Shown here in pieces: positions 25,371 to 36,025 of a stretch of DNA of 64,000 nucleotides. How positions within the stretch are numbered: the first letter of the stretch is position 1; each line of letters opens with the position of its first letter. The DNA lies in NCBI RefSeq assembly GCF_026020075.1, contig NZ_CP102772.1, forward strand, positions 3,384,501-3,448,500. The letters are read 5' to 3'. The notes under the pieces were generated by a model. It was not told the origin of the DNA, did not search any database, and was given only the letters and a program-made list of their open reading frames with translations. The stretch comes from Bosea sp. NBC_00550 (GTDB lineage: Bacteria; Pseudomonadota; Alphaproteobacteria; Rhizobiales; Beijerinckiaceae). The translations under genes were made by a program, and so were the position numbers.

Positions 25371-25811
25371 ATGTCGATGCGCTCCTTTCCCGACCGGGTT
25401 CGCCATGCGCTCCTGTTCGAAGCGATCGGGCTGGCACTGGTGATTCCGGGCGGGGCTCAGCTTTTCGGCCTCCCCGCCACGCATATGGGCGTGATCGGCG
25501 TCGGCTCGGCGACGGTCGCGACGATCTGGAACTTCGTCTTCAATCTCGGCTTCGACCACGCCATGCACCACCTCGTCGGGCATACCCGCAAGAATGTCGC
25601 GACGCGCGTCCTGCATGTGCTGCTGTTCGAGGGCGGCCTGCTCCTGCTGCTCTTGCCGCCGATCGCCTGGTATCTCGGCATGAGCCTGTGGCAGACCTTC
25701 GTGATGGACCTCGCCATCGTCGTCTTCTACGTGGTCTACGCTTTCCTGTTCAATCTGGCCTATGACCGCGCCTTCCCGATCCCGTCACCGGCGCGGATGG
25801 CAGTCGCCTGA
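25371..25811 (+). CDS. PACE family efflux transporter (AceI-like)
   Basis: This 146-residue membrane protein has four predicted helices and the two tandem bacterial transmembrane pair (BTP) domains that define PACE pumps. The first has RHALLFEAIGLALVIPGG with the conserved membrane Glu and WNFVFNLGFDHAMHH. The second has RVLHVLLFEGGLLLLLLPPIAWYLG and VVYAFLFNLAYDRAFP. The duplicated W/F-N-F/L-x-FD/YDR pattern is diagnostic. PACE proteins export biocides such as chlorhexidine and probably natural polyamines by proton exchange. I chose the ATG at 25371; 25377 is an alternative. Confidence 0.92.
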   Translation: MSMRSFPDRVRHALLFEAIGLALVIPGGAQLFGLPATHMGVIGVGSATVATIWNFVFNLGFDHAMHHLVGHTRKNVATRVLHVLLFEGGLLLLLLPPIAWYLGMSLWQTFVMDLAIVVFYVVYAFLFNLAYDRAFPIPSPARMAVA

Positions 25812-25988
25812 GCGCCCCCGGCAGCGAGCCCGTTTTTCTTCGAAGGCAGGGCTACCCATGCATCCCACCCATGGACATTCGCGGGCGATCGTATTCTGAT
25901 CGGCGCCGGAAACTTTTGGCCCGTCCACCGCGACGGCCGGGCCATCGAAGCGAATGCCGCGGCGCCAAGCCGCGCCTATGGAGGATCG

Positions 25989-26699
25989 ATGACGCACAAG
26001 ATCTATGACAGCCCTTCGGCTGCATTGGAGGGGCTGCTTTTTGACGGGATGACGATCATGTCGGGCGGCTTCGGGCTGTCGGGCAACCCCGAGAGCCTGA
26101 TTCCGCAGATTCGCGATTCCGGGGTGAAGAACCTGACGGTGATCTCGAACAATGCCGGCGCCGACGGCTTCGGCCTGTGGATGCTGCTGCAGACCCGGCA
26201 GGTCAAGAAGATGATCGCGTCCTATGTCGGCGAGAACAAGCTCTTCGAGCAGCAATATCTCGCCGGCGAGCTCGAGCTCGAGCTCAATCCGCAGGGCACG
26301 CTGGCCGAGCGCATCCGCGCCGGTGGCGCCGGCATCCCGGCCTTCTACACCAAGACCGGCGTCGGCACGGTGGTCGCCGAGGGCAAGCCGGTCGAGGAGT
26401 TCGATGGCCAGCTCTATGTCCGCGAGACCTGGCTCCGTGCCGACCTCGCCATCGTCAAGGCCTGGAAGGCCGACACCGCCGGCAATCTCGTCTACCGGCG
26501 CACCGCCCGCAACTTCAACCCGAACATGGCGACGGCCGGCAAGGTGACGGTCGTCGAGGTCGAGGAGATCGTGTCGGTCGGTTCGCTCGATCCCGAGGCG
26601 ATCCACACCCCCGGCATTTATGTCGACCGCATCATCAAGAGCACGATCAACGAGAAGAAGATCGAGAAGCTGACCGAGCGCAAGAGGGAGGCGGCATAA
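25989..26699 (+). CDS. pcaI: 3-oxoacid/3-oxoadipate CoA-transferase subunit A
   Basis: This 236-residue subunit of a class I CoA-transferase has [34 protein letters not shown] and [15 protein letters not shown], followed by [26 protein letters not shown] lies 5 bp upstream. The sequence pattern is shared by acetoacetate/succinyl-CoA transferases (ScoA/AtoD) and 3-oxoadipate CoA-transferase. The following genes are pcaB and a pcaD-pcaC fusion, so transfer of CoA from succinyl-CoA to 3-oxoadipate is the likely job. The subunit B gene overlaps its stop (TAATG). Confidence 0.88.
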   Translation: MTHKIYDSPSAALEGLLFDGMTIMSGGFGLSGNPESLIPQIRDSGVKNLTVISNNAGADGFGLWMLLQTRQVKKMIASYVGENKLFEQQYLAGELELELNPQGTLAERIRAGGAGIPAFYTKTGVGTVVAEGKPVEEFDGQLYVRETWLRADLAIVKAWKADTAGNLVYRRTARNFNPNMATAGKVTVVEVEEIVSVGSLDPEAIHTPGIYVDRIIKSTINEKKIEKLTERKREAA

Positions 26700-27361
26700 T
26701 GGCCTGGACCCGCGAAGAGGTGGCCGCCCGCGCCGCCAAGGAGCTGAAGGACGGCTTCTACGTGAATCTCGGCATCGGCATCCCCACGCTGGTGGCGAAC
26801 TACATTCCCGATGGCGTCGACGTGACGCTGCAGTCGGAGAACGGCCTGCTCGGCATCGGCCCCTTCCCCTATGAGGGCGAGGCCGATCCCGACCTGATCA
26901 ATGCCGGCAAGCAGACGATCACGGCGCTGCCGAGCTCCAGCTTCTTCTCCTCGGCCGACAGCTTCGCGATGATCCGCGGCGGCCATATCGACCTGACCAT
27001 CCTCGGCGCCATGGAAGTGGCTGCCAATGGCGACATCGCCAACTGGACCATTCCCGGCAAGATGGTGAAGGGCATGGGCGGGGCGATGGATCTCGTCGCC
27101 GGCGTCAAGAAGGTCATCGTCGTGATGGATCACGCCAACAAGGCGGGCGAATCCAAGGTGCTGGAGCGCTGCTCGCTGCCGCTGACCGGTGCCGGCGTTG
27201 TCGATCTCATCATCACCGATCTCTGCGTCATGAGCTGTGACAAGGCCAATGGCGGCGGGTTGACGCTGATCGAGCTCGCGCCGGGCGTCGACCTCGCCGA
27301 GGTCAAGGCCAAGACGGGCGCTCCCTTCGCCGTCGCGCCGTCGCTCGCCAAGGCCGCGTGA
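26699..27361 (+). CDS. pcaJ: 3-oxoacid/3-oxoadipate CoA-transferase subunit B
   Basis: This 220-residue partner subunit contains the catalytic glutamate in [14 protein letters not shown] (about Glu47), preceded by [56 protein letters not shown] is a family block (motif), as is [12 protein letters not shown]. The ATG overlaps the stop of subunit A by one base and the stop overlaps the pcaB GTG start. It forms an A2B2-type enzyme with subunit A. The choice between acetoacetate and 3-oxoadipate as substrate rests on context. Confidence 0.88.
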   Translation: MAWTREEVAARAAKELKDGFYVNLGIGIPTLVANYIPDGVDVTLQSENGLLGIGPFPYEGEADPDLINAGKQTITALPSSSFFSSADSFAMIRGGHIDLTILGAMEVAANGDIANWTIPGKMVKGMGGAMDLVAGVKKVIVVMDHANKAGESKVLERCSLPLTGAGVVDLIITDLCVMSCDKANGGGLTLIELAPGVDLAEVKAKTGAPFAVAPSLAKAA

Positions 27362-28500
27362 CCGGGCTCCTCCGCAGCAGGCCGGCGACAACCAAAGCGA
27401 TGCTGGCCGTGTTCTCGGACACGGCCACATTGCGTCATGCGTTGGCCTTCGAGGCTGAGCTTGCGCGCGCCGAAGCCGCCGAAGGGCTGATCGGCCCGGC
27501 ACAGGTCGAGGCGATCGCAAGGCTTTGCGCGGACATCGCGATCGACCCCGCCGAGCTCGCCGATGAGGCGGCGCTCGCCGGCACGCTCGCGATCCCGCTG
27601 GTGGCGCGGCTGCGCGCCGCCCTGCCGGATGCGGCAGCAGCCAAGGCCCTGCACAAGGGCGCAACCAGCCAGGACGTCGCGGATACCGTCCTCGCCTGCC
27701 AGATCCGTGCCGCAAGCGAACTGCTCGACGGCGATCTCGACCGCGTCGCGACGGCGCTCGCCGCGCTGGCGCAACGCCACGCAACAACCCCGGCCATCGG
27801 CCGCACCCTGCTGCAGGACGCGCTGCCGATCGGCTTCGGCCTGCGCATCGCGCATTGGCAGGCTGGTGTCAGTGAGGCCGCCGCCCGCCTGCGCGGCGAA
27901 GTCGCGACCGGAGCGACACTGCAATTCGGCGGTGCCGCAGGAAGCCGCGCCGGCCTCGATGGCAAGGGCGCCGCTGTGGCCGCGCGCCTCGCCGCTGCGC
28001 TTGGCCTGCCCGATGCGGCACCCTGGCACGCCCGTCGCGGTGGCGTCGCCGGCATCGCGACTGCCCTTGCCGTCACCATCGGCGCGCTCGGCAAGATGGC
28101 GCGCGACGTCTCGCTTCTGGCGCAGAATGGTGTCGGCGAGGCGCGCGAGCCGGCGGTCACGGGACGCGGCGGCTCTTCCGCGATGGCGCACAAACGCAAT
28201 CCCACAGGCTGCCAGGTCGCACTTTCGGCCGCCATGCGCGCGCCCGGCCTGATCGCCGGCATCCTCGCCGGCCTTCCCGCCGAACAGGAACGCGGGCTCG
28301 GCGGCTGGCAGGCCGAAGGACCGGCCCTGGCCGAGCTTTTCCTGCTGGCGGCGGGCGCAGCCGAAGCCATGGCGACGGTCGCGGAAGGCCTGGAGATCGA
28401 CGAAGCCGCCATCGCCCGCAATCTCGCGGCAGCGGAGGTCGGCACCGATATCGGCGAGAGCGAAATGCTTGTCGCAGCTCTGCTCGTGCCGCGCACCTGA
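27358..28500 (+). CDS. pcaB: 3-carboxy-cis,cis-muconate cycloisomerase
   Basis: This 380-residue member of the fumarase/aspartase superfamily catalyses lactonisation of 3-carboxymuconate to 4-carboxymuconolactone in the protocatechuate ortho pathway. [17 protein letters not shown] lies near residue 100, and the family signature appears as [17 protein letters not shown]. It is shorter than Pseudomonas PcaB (about 450) but like rhizobial forms. The start is GTG at 27358 (GTGA overlap with pcaJ); an internal ATG at 27400 is possible. The next gene starts 11 bp after its stop. Confidence 0.92.
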   Translation: MTGLLRSRPATTKAMLAVFSDTATLRHALAFEAELARAEAAEGLIGPAQVEAIARLCADIAIDPAELADEAALAGTLAIPLVARLRAALPDAAAAKALHKGATSQDVADTVLACQIRAASELLDGDLDRVATALAALAQRHATTPAIGRTLLQDALPIGFGLRIAHWQAGVSEAAARLRGEVATGATLQFGGAAGSRAGLDGKGAAVAARLAAALGLPDAAPWHARRGGVAGIATALAVTIGALGKMARDVSLLAQNGVGEAREPAVTGRGGSSAMAHKRNPTGCQVALSAAMRAPGLIAGILAGLPAEQERGLGGWQAEGPALAELFLLAAGAAEAMATVAEGLEIDEAAIARNLAAAEVGTDIGESEMLVAALLVPRT

Positions 28501-28511
28501 AGGACGATTCC

Positions 28512-29693
28512 ATGCCTTTCGCAGTCAGCAACGGCGCCCGCATCTATTGGAAACTCGAAGGTGCCGACGACAAGCCGGCGCTCGTGCTGCTGAATTCGAT
28601 CGGCACCGACCTCTCGCTCTGGGATGCGGCGATGCCCGCCTTGCTCGCGGCCTTCCGCGTGCTGCGGCTCGACGCGCGTGGCCATGGCGCATCCGACGCC
28701 CCTGACGGCGACTACACGCTCGCCCAGCTCGCCGGCGATGCCGTGGCCGCAATGGACGCCGCCGGCCTCGACAAGGCCGCGATTGCCGGTGTCTCGCTCG
28801 GCGGCATGATCGCGATGGAGCTGGCGTTGACCCGGCCGGAACGCGTCTCGGCGCTGGCGCTGATCTGCACCTCGGCGACCATGGACCGGGCGGCATGGCA
28901 GGACCGCATCAACAAGGTCCGCACTGGGGGCACGGCGGCGATCGCCGACCTCGCCATGCAGCGCTTCCTCTCGCCAGCCTTCACGGCAGGCCAGCCCGCC
29001 ATTGCCGAAAGCGTCAGGCGCAGCCTCGTCGGAATGGCGCGCGAAGGCTATGCGGGCGCCGGCGCCGCGATCCGCGACATGGACCTGATCGGCCGTCTCA
29101 GCCACCTCGCCTGTCCGACGCTGATCGTCGTCGGCGAGCGCGACGTCTCGACGCCCTTCGCCGGCCATGGCGAGAACCTCGTCGCCGCCATTCCCGCTGC
29201 GCAACTAGCGCGGCTCGATTGCGGCCACCTCGCCCCGCTCGAAGCCCCCGCCGCTCTGGCCGGCGCGTTGCGCGGCTTCCTGTCGCCTGGCCCCGATGTC
29301 GCGGATGCCGCCGATGCCCTGTTCGAGGCCGGGCTGAAGAACCGCCGCCGCGTGCTCGGCGACGCGTGGGTCGACCGGTCGCTCGCCGGCCGCACGCCCT
29401 TCAACGCCGAATTCCAGGCGATGATCACCCGCATCGCCTGGCAGGAGATCTGGAGCCGGCCGGGCCTCGACGACCGCACGCGGCGCCTGCTGGTCATCGC
29501 CATCACCGCGAGCCTCGGCCGCTGGGAGGAGTTCCGCCTCCATGTCCGCGCCGGGCTAACGCGCGGCGGCTTCACGCAGGACGACCTCAAGGAAGTGCTG
29601 ATGCAGACGGCGATCTATGCCGGCGTCCCAGCCGGGAACACCGCCTTCGCCGAAGCCGCGGCGGTGATGAAGGGGATTGAGGCCGCGGGCTGA
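28512..29693 (+). CDS. pcaL: PcaD-PcaC fusion: 3-oxoadipate enol-lactonase / 4-carboxymuconolactone decarboxylase
   Basis: This 393-residue two-domain enzyme joins successive steps. Residues 1-258 are an alpha/beta hydrolase (PcaD) with nucleophile Ser in AGVSLGGMIA (about 94), acid in VVGERD and His in LDCGHLAPLE. Residues 268-393 are a carboxymuconolactone decarboxylase (PcaC) domain with RRRVLGDAWVDRS and HVRAGLTRGGFTQDDLKEVLMQ. Such fusions are called PcaL and occur in actinobacteria and some alphaproteobacteria. The order is inverse to the reaction order (the decarboxylase acts first). It sits in an operon with pcaI, pcaJ and pcaB. Confidence 0.94.
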   Translation: MPFAVSNGARIYWKLEGADDKPALVLLNSIGTDLSLWDAAMPALLAAFRVLRLDARGHGASDAPDGDYTLAQLAGDAVAAMDAAGLDKAAIAGVSLGGMIAMELALTRPERVSALALICTSATMDRAAWQDRINKVRTGGTAAIADLAMQRFLSPAFTAGQPAIAESVRRSLVGMAREGYAGAGAAIRDMDLIGRLSHLACPTLIVVGERDVSTPFAGHGENLVAAIPAAQLARLDCGHLAPLEAPAALAGALRGFLSPGPDVADAADALFEAGLKNRRRVLGDAWVDRSLAGRTPFNAEFQAMITRIAWQEIWSRPGLDDRTRRLLVIAITASLGRWEEFRLHVRAGLTRGGFTQDDLKEVLMQTAIYAGVPAGNTAFAEAAAVMKGIEAAG

Positions 29694-29717
29694 CGGCCTC
29701 AGAGGCTGTCTGGCCGC

Positions 29718-30593
29718 TCAGGTCTTCGCCCGGTAGTCCGAGGGCGACACGCCCGCGCGCTTGGCGAAGAAGCGCGAGAAATAGGCCGGATCGGCGAAGC
29801 CCAGCCGGAAAGAAATCTGCGAGATCGTCATCGCGGTGTAGACCAGATCGCGCCGTGCCTCGATCATCAGCCTGTCCTGGATCACGCGCGCGGCGGAATG
29901 GCCGAGCAATTCCCGGCAGCTGCGCGACAGATGCGGCGCCGATGCGCCCAGCGCGCGCGCATAATCGGTGAGCGTGTCATGCTGCTGGAAGCGCGTCTCG
30001 ACCCGCTCGACGAAGCGGCGCACGAGGCCGGCGCGCGCGTCCCTCGCCGGCTCTGCGCCAGCCTTGACGCCGCGCATTGCGCGCACGAACCAGGATGCAA
30101 TGAGATCGGCATAGGCGCCGAGCGCGAACTCGCGCACCGGCAGGTTCGCGGAGAATTCGCTCATCGCCAGCCGCATGAGAGCCAGCAGCCCGACGAACTC
30201 CGCACCATCCGCCGGCACATGCAGCACCGCCGCGGCGCCGAGCAGGGCTCCCGCTTCCGGCTCACTGCCGAACAGGCGCTTCAGCGACGTCGCGGCCGCG
30301 CTGGCGACGAAGCCATCGGTCCCGTCGAGGAACGCGAATTCGTGGATGGTCGAGGGCGGCAACAACAGCACCGATCCTGGCGACAGATGATGGTCGCGGC
30401 CATCGACGCGTGTCCGGCCGCCCCCTTGCGCCACGAGGAAGAACTGGAACAGGTCGTGATGCAGATGCGGCTGGATCGTCCAGCCATGCAGCGAGCTGCG
30501 CGCCATGATCGGCTCGATGTGCAGCGCATCGGGGAAGCGGTCGCTCAGGCGCTCGCCATAGAGCCAATAAGCGGGGACGGTTCTGCCGGGCAT
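29718..30593 (-). CDS. pobR: AraC-family regulator, PobR-like
   Basis: This 291-residue regulator has an N-terminal cupin-like ligand domain (about 10-150, with HDLFQFFLVAQGGGRTRVDGRDHHLSPGSVLLLPPSTIHEF, motif) and a C-terminal pair of helix-turn-helix motifs (about 190-290, ending SFRLGFADPAYFSRFFAKRAGVSPSDYRAKT, motif). It is divergent from pobA with 129 bp between. PobR proteins of this AraC type in Pseudomonas and rhizobia activate pobA in response to 4-hydroxybenzoate. The symbol is given on family and context. Confidence 0.88.
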   Translation of the reverse strand: MPGRTVPAYWLYGERLSDRFPDALHIEPIMARSSLHGWTIQPHLHHDLFQFFLVAQGGGRTRVDGRDHHLSPGSVLLLPPSTIHEFAFLDGTDGFVASAAATSLKRLFGSEPEAGALLGAAAVLHVPADGAEFVGLLALMRLAMSEFSANLPVREFALGAYADLIASWFVRAMRGVKAGAEPARDARAGLVRRFVERVETRFQQHDTLTDYARALGASAPHLSRSCRELLGHSAARVIQDRLMIEARRDLVYTAMTISQISFRLGFADPAYFSRFFAKRAGVSPSDYRAKT

Positions 30594-30662
30594 CCAAGGC
30601 CTCAGGATCGATTAGTCCAAGACACTGCGCGAATCCTCCATTCCGTCAACTGGCTTTAATAG

Positions 30663-31895
<1,233 letters not shown>

Positions 31896-32033
31896 GAGCC
31901 TTGCGGCAGGGCGGAAATTGCGTTGGTGATAACAAGAGGCCCGGCGCCATGGCGGCAACCGGCCCGAACAGCTAGAGCATCGATCCGCGCAAAGCGCTTG
32001 CGGGATCGCCAGCAGCATTGGGAGGAGACGTAG

Positions 32034-33224
32034 ATGAGCAAGGGATTGTTGGGCAGGCTGCTGCCCGCGGGCGCGCTGGCTGTCGCGGCAGCGCTGACGC
32101 TGAGCGCCGCATCGGCCGATACCATCAAGGTCGGCATCATCGGGCCGTTTTCCGGCCCCTTCGCCCTGCAGGGTAAGAATTTCCAGGCCGGTGCCGAGGC
32201 CTGGCTGGCGCAGAACGGCAAGTCCGTCGCCGGCCACGACATCGAGCTGGTCTATCGCGACCTGCCGACGGCCAACCCGCAGCAGGCCCGCGCCTTGGCG
32301 CAGGAGCTGATCGTCCGTGACAAGGTGCAGTATCTCGGCGGCGTCTATTTCACGCCGGATGCGATGGCGATCACGCCGCTACTGAAGCAGGGCAACGTCC
32401 CGCTGGTGATCTTCAACGCCGCGACCTCGGCGATCATGACCTCCTCGCCGCTGGTGGTGCGGACCTCCTTCACCACGGCGCAGACCGCGACCCCGATCGG
32501 CAAGGCCGCCGTCGAGCGCGGCATCAAGAAATTCGTCTCGGTCGTCACCGATTACGGCCCGGGCGTCGATGCCGAAGGCGCCTTCAAGAAGGCGATCGAG
32601 GCGGCGGGCGGCGAAGTCGCCGAATCGATCCGCATGCCCCTCAACACCACCGAATTCAGCCCGATCATGCAGCGCATCCGCGATGCCGGCGCGCAGGGCG
32701 TCTTCGCCTTCCTGCCCTCTGGCCCGCCGACGCTCGGCTTCGTCAAGGCCTTCAGCGACACCGGCCTGAAGCAGGCGGGCGTCAAGCTCTTCGCCACCGG
32801 CGACCTGACACAGGAATCCGATCTGCCGGCTCTGGGCGAAGCCGCTTCCGGCATGGTGACCTCCTTCCACTATGCCGTCTCGCACGACTCGGAGATCAAC
32901 AAGCGCTTCGTCGCCGCCGCCGACAAGGCGATCGGCGCGCCCGATCTGCTCTCCTTCCCGGCCGTCGGAGCCTATGACGGCCTGTTCGTGATCTCCAAGA
33001 TGATCGCGGCGACCGGTGGCAAGCAGGATGCCGAGAAGGCGGTCGAGGCGGTGAAGGGCCTCGCCTGGGAAAGCCCGCGCGGGCCGGTCAAGATCGACCC
33101 CGAGACCCGCCACGTCACGCAGACCATCTATCTGCGCGAGGTCGCCAAGGATGCGCAGGGCCGCTGGATCAACCGGGAGATCGCCAGCTTCCCGGACCAG
33201 AAGGACCCTGGCCTAGCGAAGTGA
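32034..33224 (+). CDS. LIV-type ABC transporter substrate-binding protein (aromatic acid importer, predicted)
   Basis: This 396-residue periplasmic protein has a signal peptide (about 1-27, ending SAASA) and a type I Peripla_BP_6 fold: IKVGIIGPFSGPFALQGKNFQAGAEAW, LAQELIVRDKVQYLGGVYFTPDAMAI, FVSVVTDYGPGVDAEGAFKKA and VGAYDGLFVISKMIAATGG. LIV-type proteins bind branched amino acids, amides or aromatic acids. It follows pobA on the same strand, and its permease and ATPase genes follow, so uptake of 4-hydroxybenzoate or a related acid is likely (inference). The ribosome site is GGGAGGAG at about 32019-32026. Confidence 0.92.
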   Translation: MSKGLLGRLLPAGALAVAAALTLSAASADTIKVGIIGPFSGPFALQGKNFQAGAEAWLAQNGKSVAGHDIELVYRDLPTANPQQARALAQELIVRDKVQYLGGVYFTPDAMAITPLLKQGNVPLVIFNAATSAIMTSSPLVVRTSFTTAQTATPIGKAAVERGIKKFVSVVTDYGPGVDAEGAFKKAIEAAGGEVAESIRMPLNTTEFSPIMQRIRDAGAQGVFAFLPSGPPTLGFVKAFSDTGLKQAGVKLFATGDLTQESDLPALGEAASGMVTSFHYAVSHDSEINKRFVAAADKAIGAPDLLSFPAVGAYDGLFVISKMIAATGGKQDAEKAVEAVKGLAWESPRGPVKIDPETRHVTQTIYLREVAKDAQGRWINREIASFPDQKDPGLAK

Positions 33225-33248
33225 GCACGTCATTCTCGCTTGAACCGC

Positions 33249-33345
33249 GCCGTCATTCTCGGTCTTGACCCGAGAATCCCCGCCCGGAAGAGGCTCTGGC
33301 GCCTCTTCTTCATGAGATGCTCGGGTCAAGCCCGAGCATGACGGC
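33249..33345. repeat. Long palindromic intergenic repeat (REP/BIME-like)
   Basis: The outer arms are GCCGTCAT (33249-33256) and ATGACGGC (33338-33345). Inner hairpins include CTCGG/CCGAG on the left and CTCGG/CCGAG on the right, and a central 8-bp stem (33287-33294 with 33301-33308). It lies between the LIV binding protein and permease genes and can fold into one long hairpin in the mRNA. Two related palindromes are at 43864-43969 and 45746-45899. Confidence 0.75.
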
Positions 33346-33391
33346 GGCTTTCCCCGCCATGCGCCGCGCCAGGCAGCAACGAGGCCCGCAG

Positions 33392-34255
33392 ATGCAGACC
33401 GCGCTTAGCATCGCCATGGACGCTTTCGCCTATGGCATGGCGCTGTTCATCATCTGCATCGGCCTGTCGCTGACGATGGGGCTGATGCGGGTGGTCAATC
33501 TCGCGCATGGCGCCTTCGCCATGATCGGCGGCTATATCGCCTCCTATGCGGCGCGCGATCTCGGCCTCGGCTACGGCTTCGCCATCATCCTCGCCATGGT
33601 CGGCACGGTGCTGATCGCCGTGCCGCTGGAACGCCTGCTCTATCGCCGCATCTATGATCGGAGCGAGCTCTCGCAGGTGCTGATGACGATCGGCATCACC
33701 TTCTGCGTCATTGGCATCACCAACTATTTCTTCGGCCCGACGCTGAAGACGATCCCCCTACCGGCGGACCTCGCCCGGCCGATCGATCTCGGCTTCCGCA
33801 GCATCGCCGGCCATCGGCTCTTCGTCATCGTGAGTGGCCTCGTCGTCGCCGGAGGGTTGTGGTTCCTGATCGAACGCACCGGCTTCGGCATCCATCTGCG
33901 CGCTGCCGTCGAGAATGCGCCCATGGCGCGCGCGCTCGGCGTTCGCACCGAGATCATCTATGCCGCGAGCTTCGCGCTGGCGATCGGGCTCGCGGCCTTC
34001 GGCGGCGTGGTCGGCGCCGAATTCCTGCCGATCGAGCCCTATTACGCCCTGCGCTACATGGTGACCTTCCTCGTCGTCGTCTCGGTCGGCGGCGCGGGCT
34101 CGATCCCCGGCGCGCTCGCCGCCTGCCTGCTGCTGGGCGCAATCGACGTCACCGGCCGCTATCTCGTGCCGGAATTCGGCAATTTCTTCTTCTATCTCGC
34201 GGTGATCCTGGTGGTCTGCGCCTTCCCGCGCGGCCTGATGGGGCGGGCGCAGTAG
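33392..34255 (+). CDS. LIV-type ABC transporter permease (LivH-like)
   Basis: This 287-residue inner-membrane permease has eight or so hydrophobic helices and the LivH landmarks: GLSLTMGLMRVVNLAHGAFAMIGGY near residues 26-50, LERLLYRRIYDRSELSQVLMTIG, and RAAVENAPMARALGVRTEIIYAASFALAIGLAAFGG. I chose the ATG at 33392 with GAGG upstream. Reading from 33317 would extend the frame into the palindromic repeat. It is followed one base later by the LivM-like gene. Confidence 0.92.
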   Translation: MQTALSIAMDAFAYGMALFIICIGLSLTMGLMRVVNLAHGAFAMIGGYIASYAARDLGLGYGFAIILAMVGTVLIAVPLERLLYRRIYDRSELSQVLMTIGITFCVIGITNYFFGPTLKTIPLPADLARPIDLGFRSIAGHRLFVIVSGLVVAGGLWFLIERTGFGIHLRAAVENAPMARALGVRTEIIYAASFALAIGLAAFGGVVGAEFLPIEPYYALRYMVTFLVVVSVGGAGSIPGALAACLLLGAIDVTGRYLVPEFGNFFFYLAVILVVCAFPRGLMGRAQ

Positions 34256-34256
34256 A

Positions 34257-35264
34257 ATGACGGATGTCCTGCCCCCACGCACTGCCGCGTCCCGAACCCA
34301 TTCGCTCAGCCGCGACCTCCTCGGCCTCGGCCTGATCGCGCTGGTCGGCCTCGGCGGCTATGTACTCTTCCCCGACAATCTCGCCTTCCTGACCCGCGTC
34401 ATCTCGGTGGCGCTGCTGGTGCTCTCGCTCGACCTGATCATCGGCTATTGCGGCATCGCCTCGCTCGGACAGGGCGCGCTCTATGGCGCGGGCGCCTACG
34501 CCGCCGGCATCGCCTGCGTCCACGGCATCACCGAGCCCTTTCTGCTCGTCCTGATCGGCGCCGCCGCGGGCGCCGTCATGGGCTTGCTCATGGGCACCGT
34601 GATGCTGCGCGCCCACGGCCTGCCGCAACTCGTGCTCTCGATCGCCATCGTCCAACTCCTGCACGAGGCCGCCAACAAGGCCTCGTCGCTCACCGGCGGC
34701 AGCGACGGCCTCTCCGGCATGGTGCCCGCCCCGCTCTTCGGCATCTTCGAATTCGATCTCTGGGGCCGCAGCGCCTATTTCTTCGGGCTCGCGCTGCTGC
34801 TCGTCGTATTCGCGGCGCTGCGCTTCATCGTGCATTCGCCCTTCGGCATGGTCTGCCGCGGCCTCAAGGAAGACCCGCTGCGCATCAGCGCGCTCGGCAT
34901 CTTCGCCTTCCCCGTGCTGCTCAAGATGTTCGTGATTTCCGGCGCGGTCGCCGGTATGGGCGGCGCGCTCGCGGCGATCGCGACCCAGGTCGTCGGCCTC
35001 GACAGCGTGAGCTTCGAGATTTCGGCCAACGCTCTCGTCATGCTGGTGCTGGGCGGCATCGGCAGCCTCTACGGAGCGCTGATCGGCACGGTAATCTTCA
35101 TGGCGCTCGAACATATCGTCTCCGCCATCAACCCCTTCCACTGGATGACGCTGGTCGGCGCCGTCCTGATCGCCATCGTGCTGTTCGCCCCGCGCGGGCT
35201 TTCGGGATCGCTGGACGAGCTGGCTCGGCTGCTGACGCGCCGACGCTGGGGGGCAGGCCGATGA
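34257..35264 (+). CDS. LIV-type ABC transporter permease (LivM-like)
   Basis: This 335-residue permease has LLVLSLDLIIGYCGIASLGQGALYGAGAYAAGI (LivM motif), SLTGGSDGLSGM, and a late CRGLKEDPLRISALGIFAFPVLLKMFVISGAVAGMGGAL block (motif), with about nine helices. It pairs with the LivH-like subunit. Its stop overlaps the LivG-like start (ATGA at 35261-35264). Confidence 0.92.
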   Translation: MTDVLPPRTAASRTHSLSRDLLGLGLIALVGLGGYVLFPDNLAFLTRVISVALLVLSLDLIIGYCGIASLGQGALYGAGAYAAGIACVHGITEPFLLVLIGAAAGAVMGLLMGTVMLRAHGLPQLVLSIAIVQLLHEAANKASSLTGGSDGLSGMVPAPLFGIFEFDLWGRSAYFFGLALLLVVFAALRFIVHSPFGMVCRGLKEDPLRISALGIFAFPVLLKMFVISGAVAGMGGALAAIATQVVGLDSVSFEISANALVMLVLGGIGSLYGALIGTVIFMALEHIVSAINPFHWMTLVGAVLIAIVLFAPRGLSGSLDELARLLTRRRWGAGR

Positions 35265-36025
35265 CCGCCCTGTTCGAGGTTTCGCATCTCTCGAAGCAAT
35301 TCGGCGGGCTCAAGGTCAATCACGACCTTTCCCTCGCGATGGCCGCGGGCGAGCGGCTGGCGCTGATCGGCCCGAACGGGGCCGGCAAGACCACCTTCGT
35401 CAACCTCGTCACCGGTCGCATCCCGCCAAGTGCCGGCAGCGTCCGTCTCGCGGGGGAGGACATCACCGCGCTCGGCGCCGTCAAGCGGGTCAGGCGCGGG
35501 CTCGTCCGCACCTTCCAGGTCACGCGCCTCTTCCCGGACATGACGCCCGAAGAGCACGTCGTCATGACCATCCTGCAGCGGCTCGGCCGCGCGACCCGCA
35601 TCTTCGCACGCTTCCATGGCGATTCCGAAGCGCGTGACGAGGCCGCCGACATTCTCGCGACGCTCGGGCTCACCGAGGTCTCCGGCCGCAAGGTCGCGAC
35701 CATCGCCTATGGCCAGCAGCGCCTGCTCGAAATCGCCATCGCGCTGGCGCAGCGCCCGAAGGTGCTGCTGCTCGACGAGCCGGCGGCCGGCGTGCCCTCC
35801 GCCGACACACCACGCATCGAGGAGGCGCTGGCCCGCCTGCCGCCCTCGCTCGCCGTGCTGATGATCGAGCACGACATGGACCTCGTCTTCCGCTTCGCGA
35901 AGCGGGTCGTGGTGCTGGCGGCGGGCGAGCTCATCTTCCAGGGCCTGCCGGCCGATGTCGCCAGGGACCCCAAGGTCCGTGAAGCCTATCTCGGGAACTA
36001 CGCGCATGCCGGCAGCCACGCTTGA
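35261..36025 (+). CDS. LIV-type ABC transporter ATPase (LivG-like)
   Basis: This 254-residue ATPase has Walker A GPNGAGKTT, the LivG block RTFQVTRLFPDMTPEEHVVM, signature-like IAYGQQRLLEIAIALA (in place of LSGGQ, as usual in LivG) and Walker B VLLLDEPAAGVPSAD, followed by MIEHDMDLVFRFAKRV. The C-terminal DPKVREAYLGN is a LivG hallmark. It overlaps the LivM-like gene by 4 bp and the LivF-like gene by 20 bp. Confidence 0.93.
   Translation: MTALFEVSHLSKQFGGLKVNHDLSLAMAAGERLALIGPNGAGKTTFVNLVTGRIPPSAGSVRLAGEDITALGAVKRVRRGLVRTFQVTRLFPDMTPEEHVVMTILQRLGRATRIFARFHGDSEARDEAADILATLGLTEVSGRKVATIAYGQQRLLEIAIALAQRPKVLLLDEPAAGVPSADTPRIEEALARLPPSLAVLMIEHDMDLVFRFAKRVVVLAAGELIFQGLPADVARDPKVREAYLGNYAHAGSHA

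Noticed and set aside
25989..27361. Acetoacetate CoA-transferase (AtoDA) instead of PcaIJ
   Set aside because: Sequence alone does not separate them, but the overlap with pcaB and the adjacent pcaL favour 3-oxoadipate; kept as an alternative in the entries.
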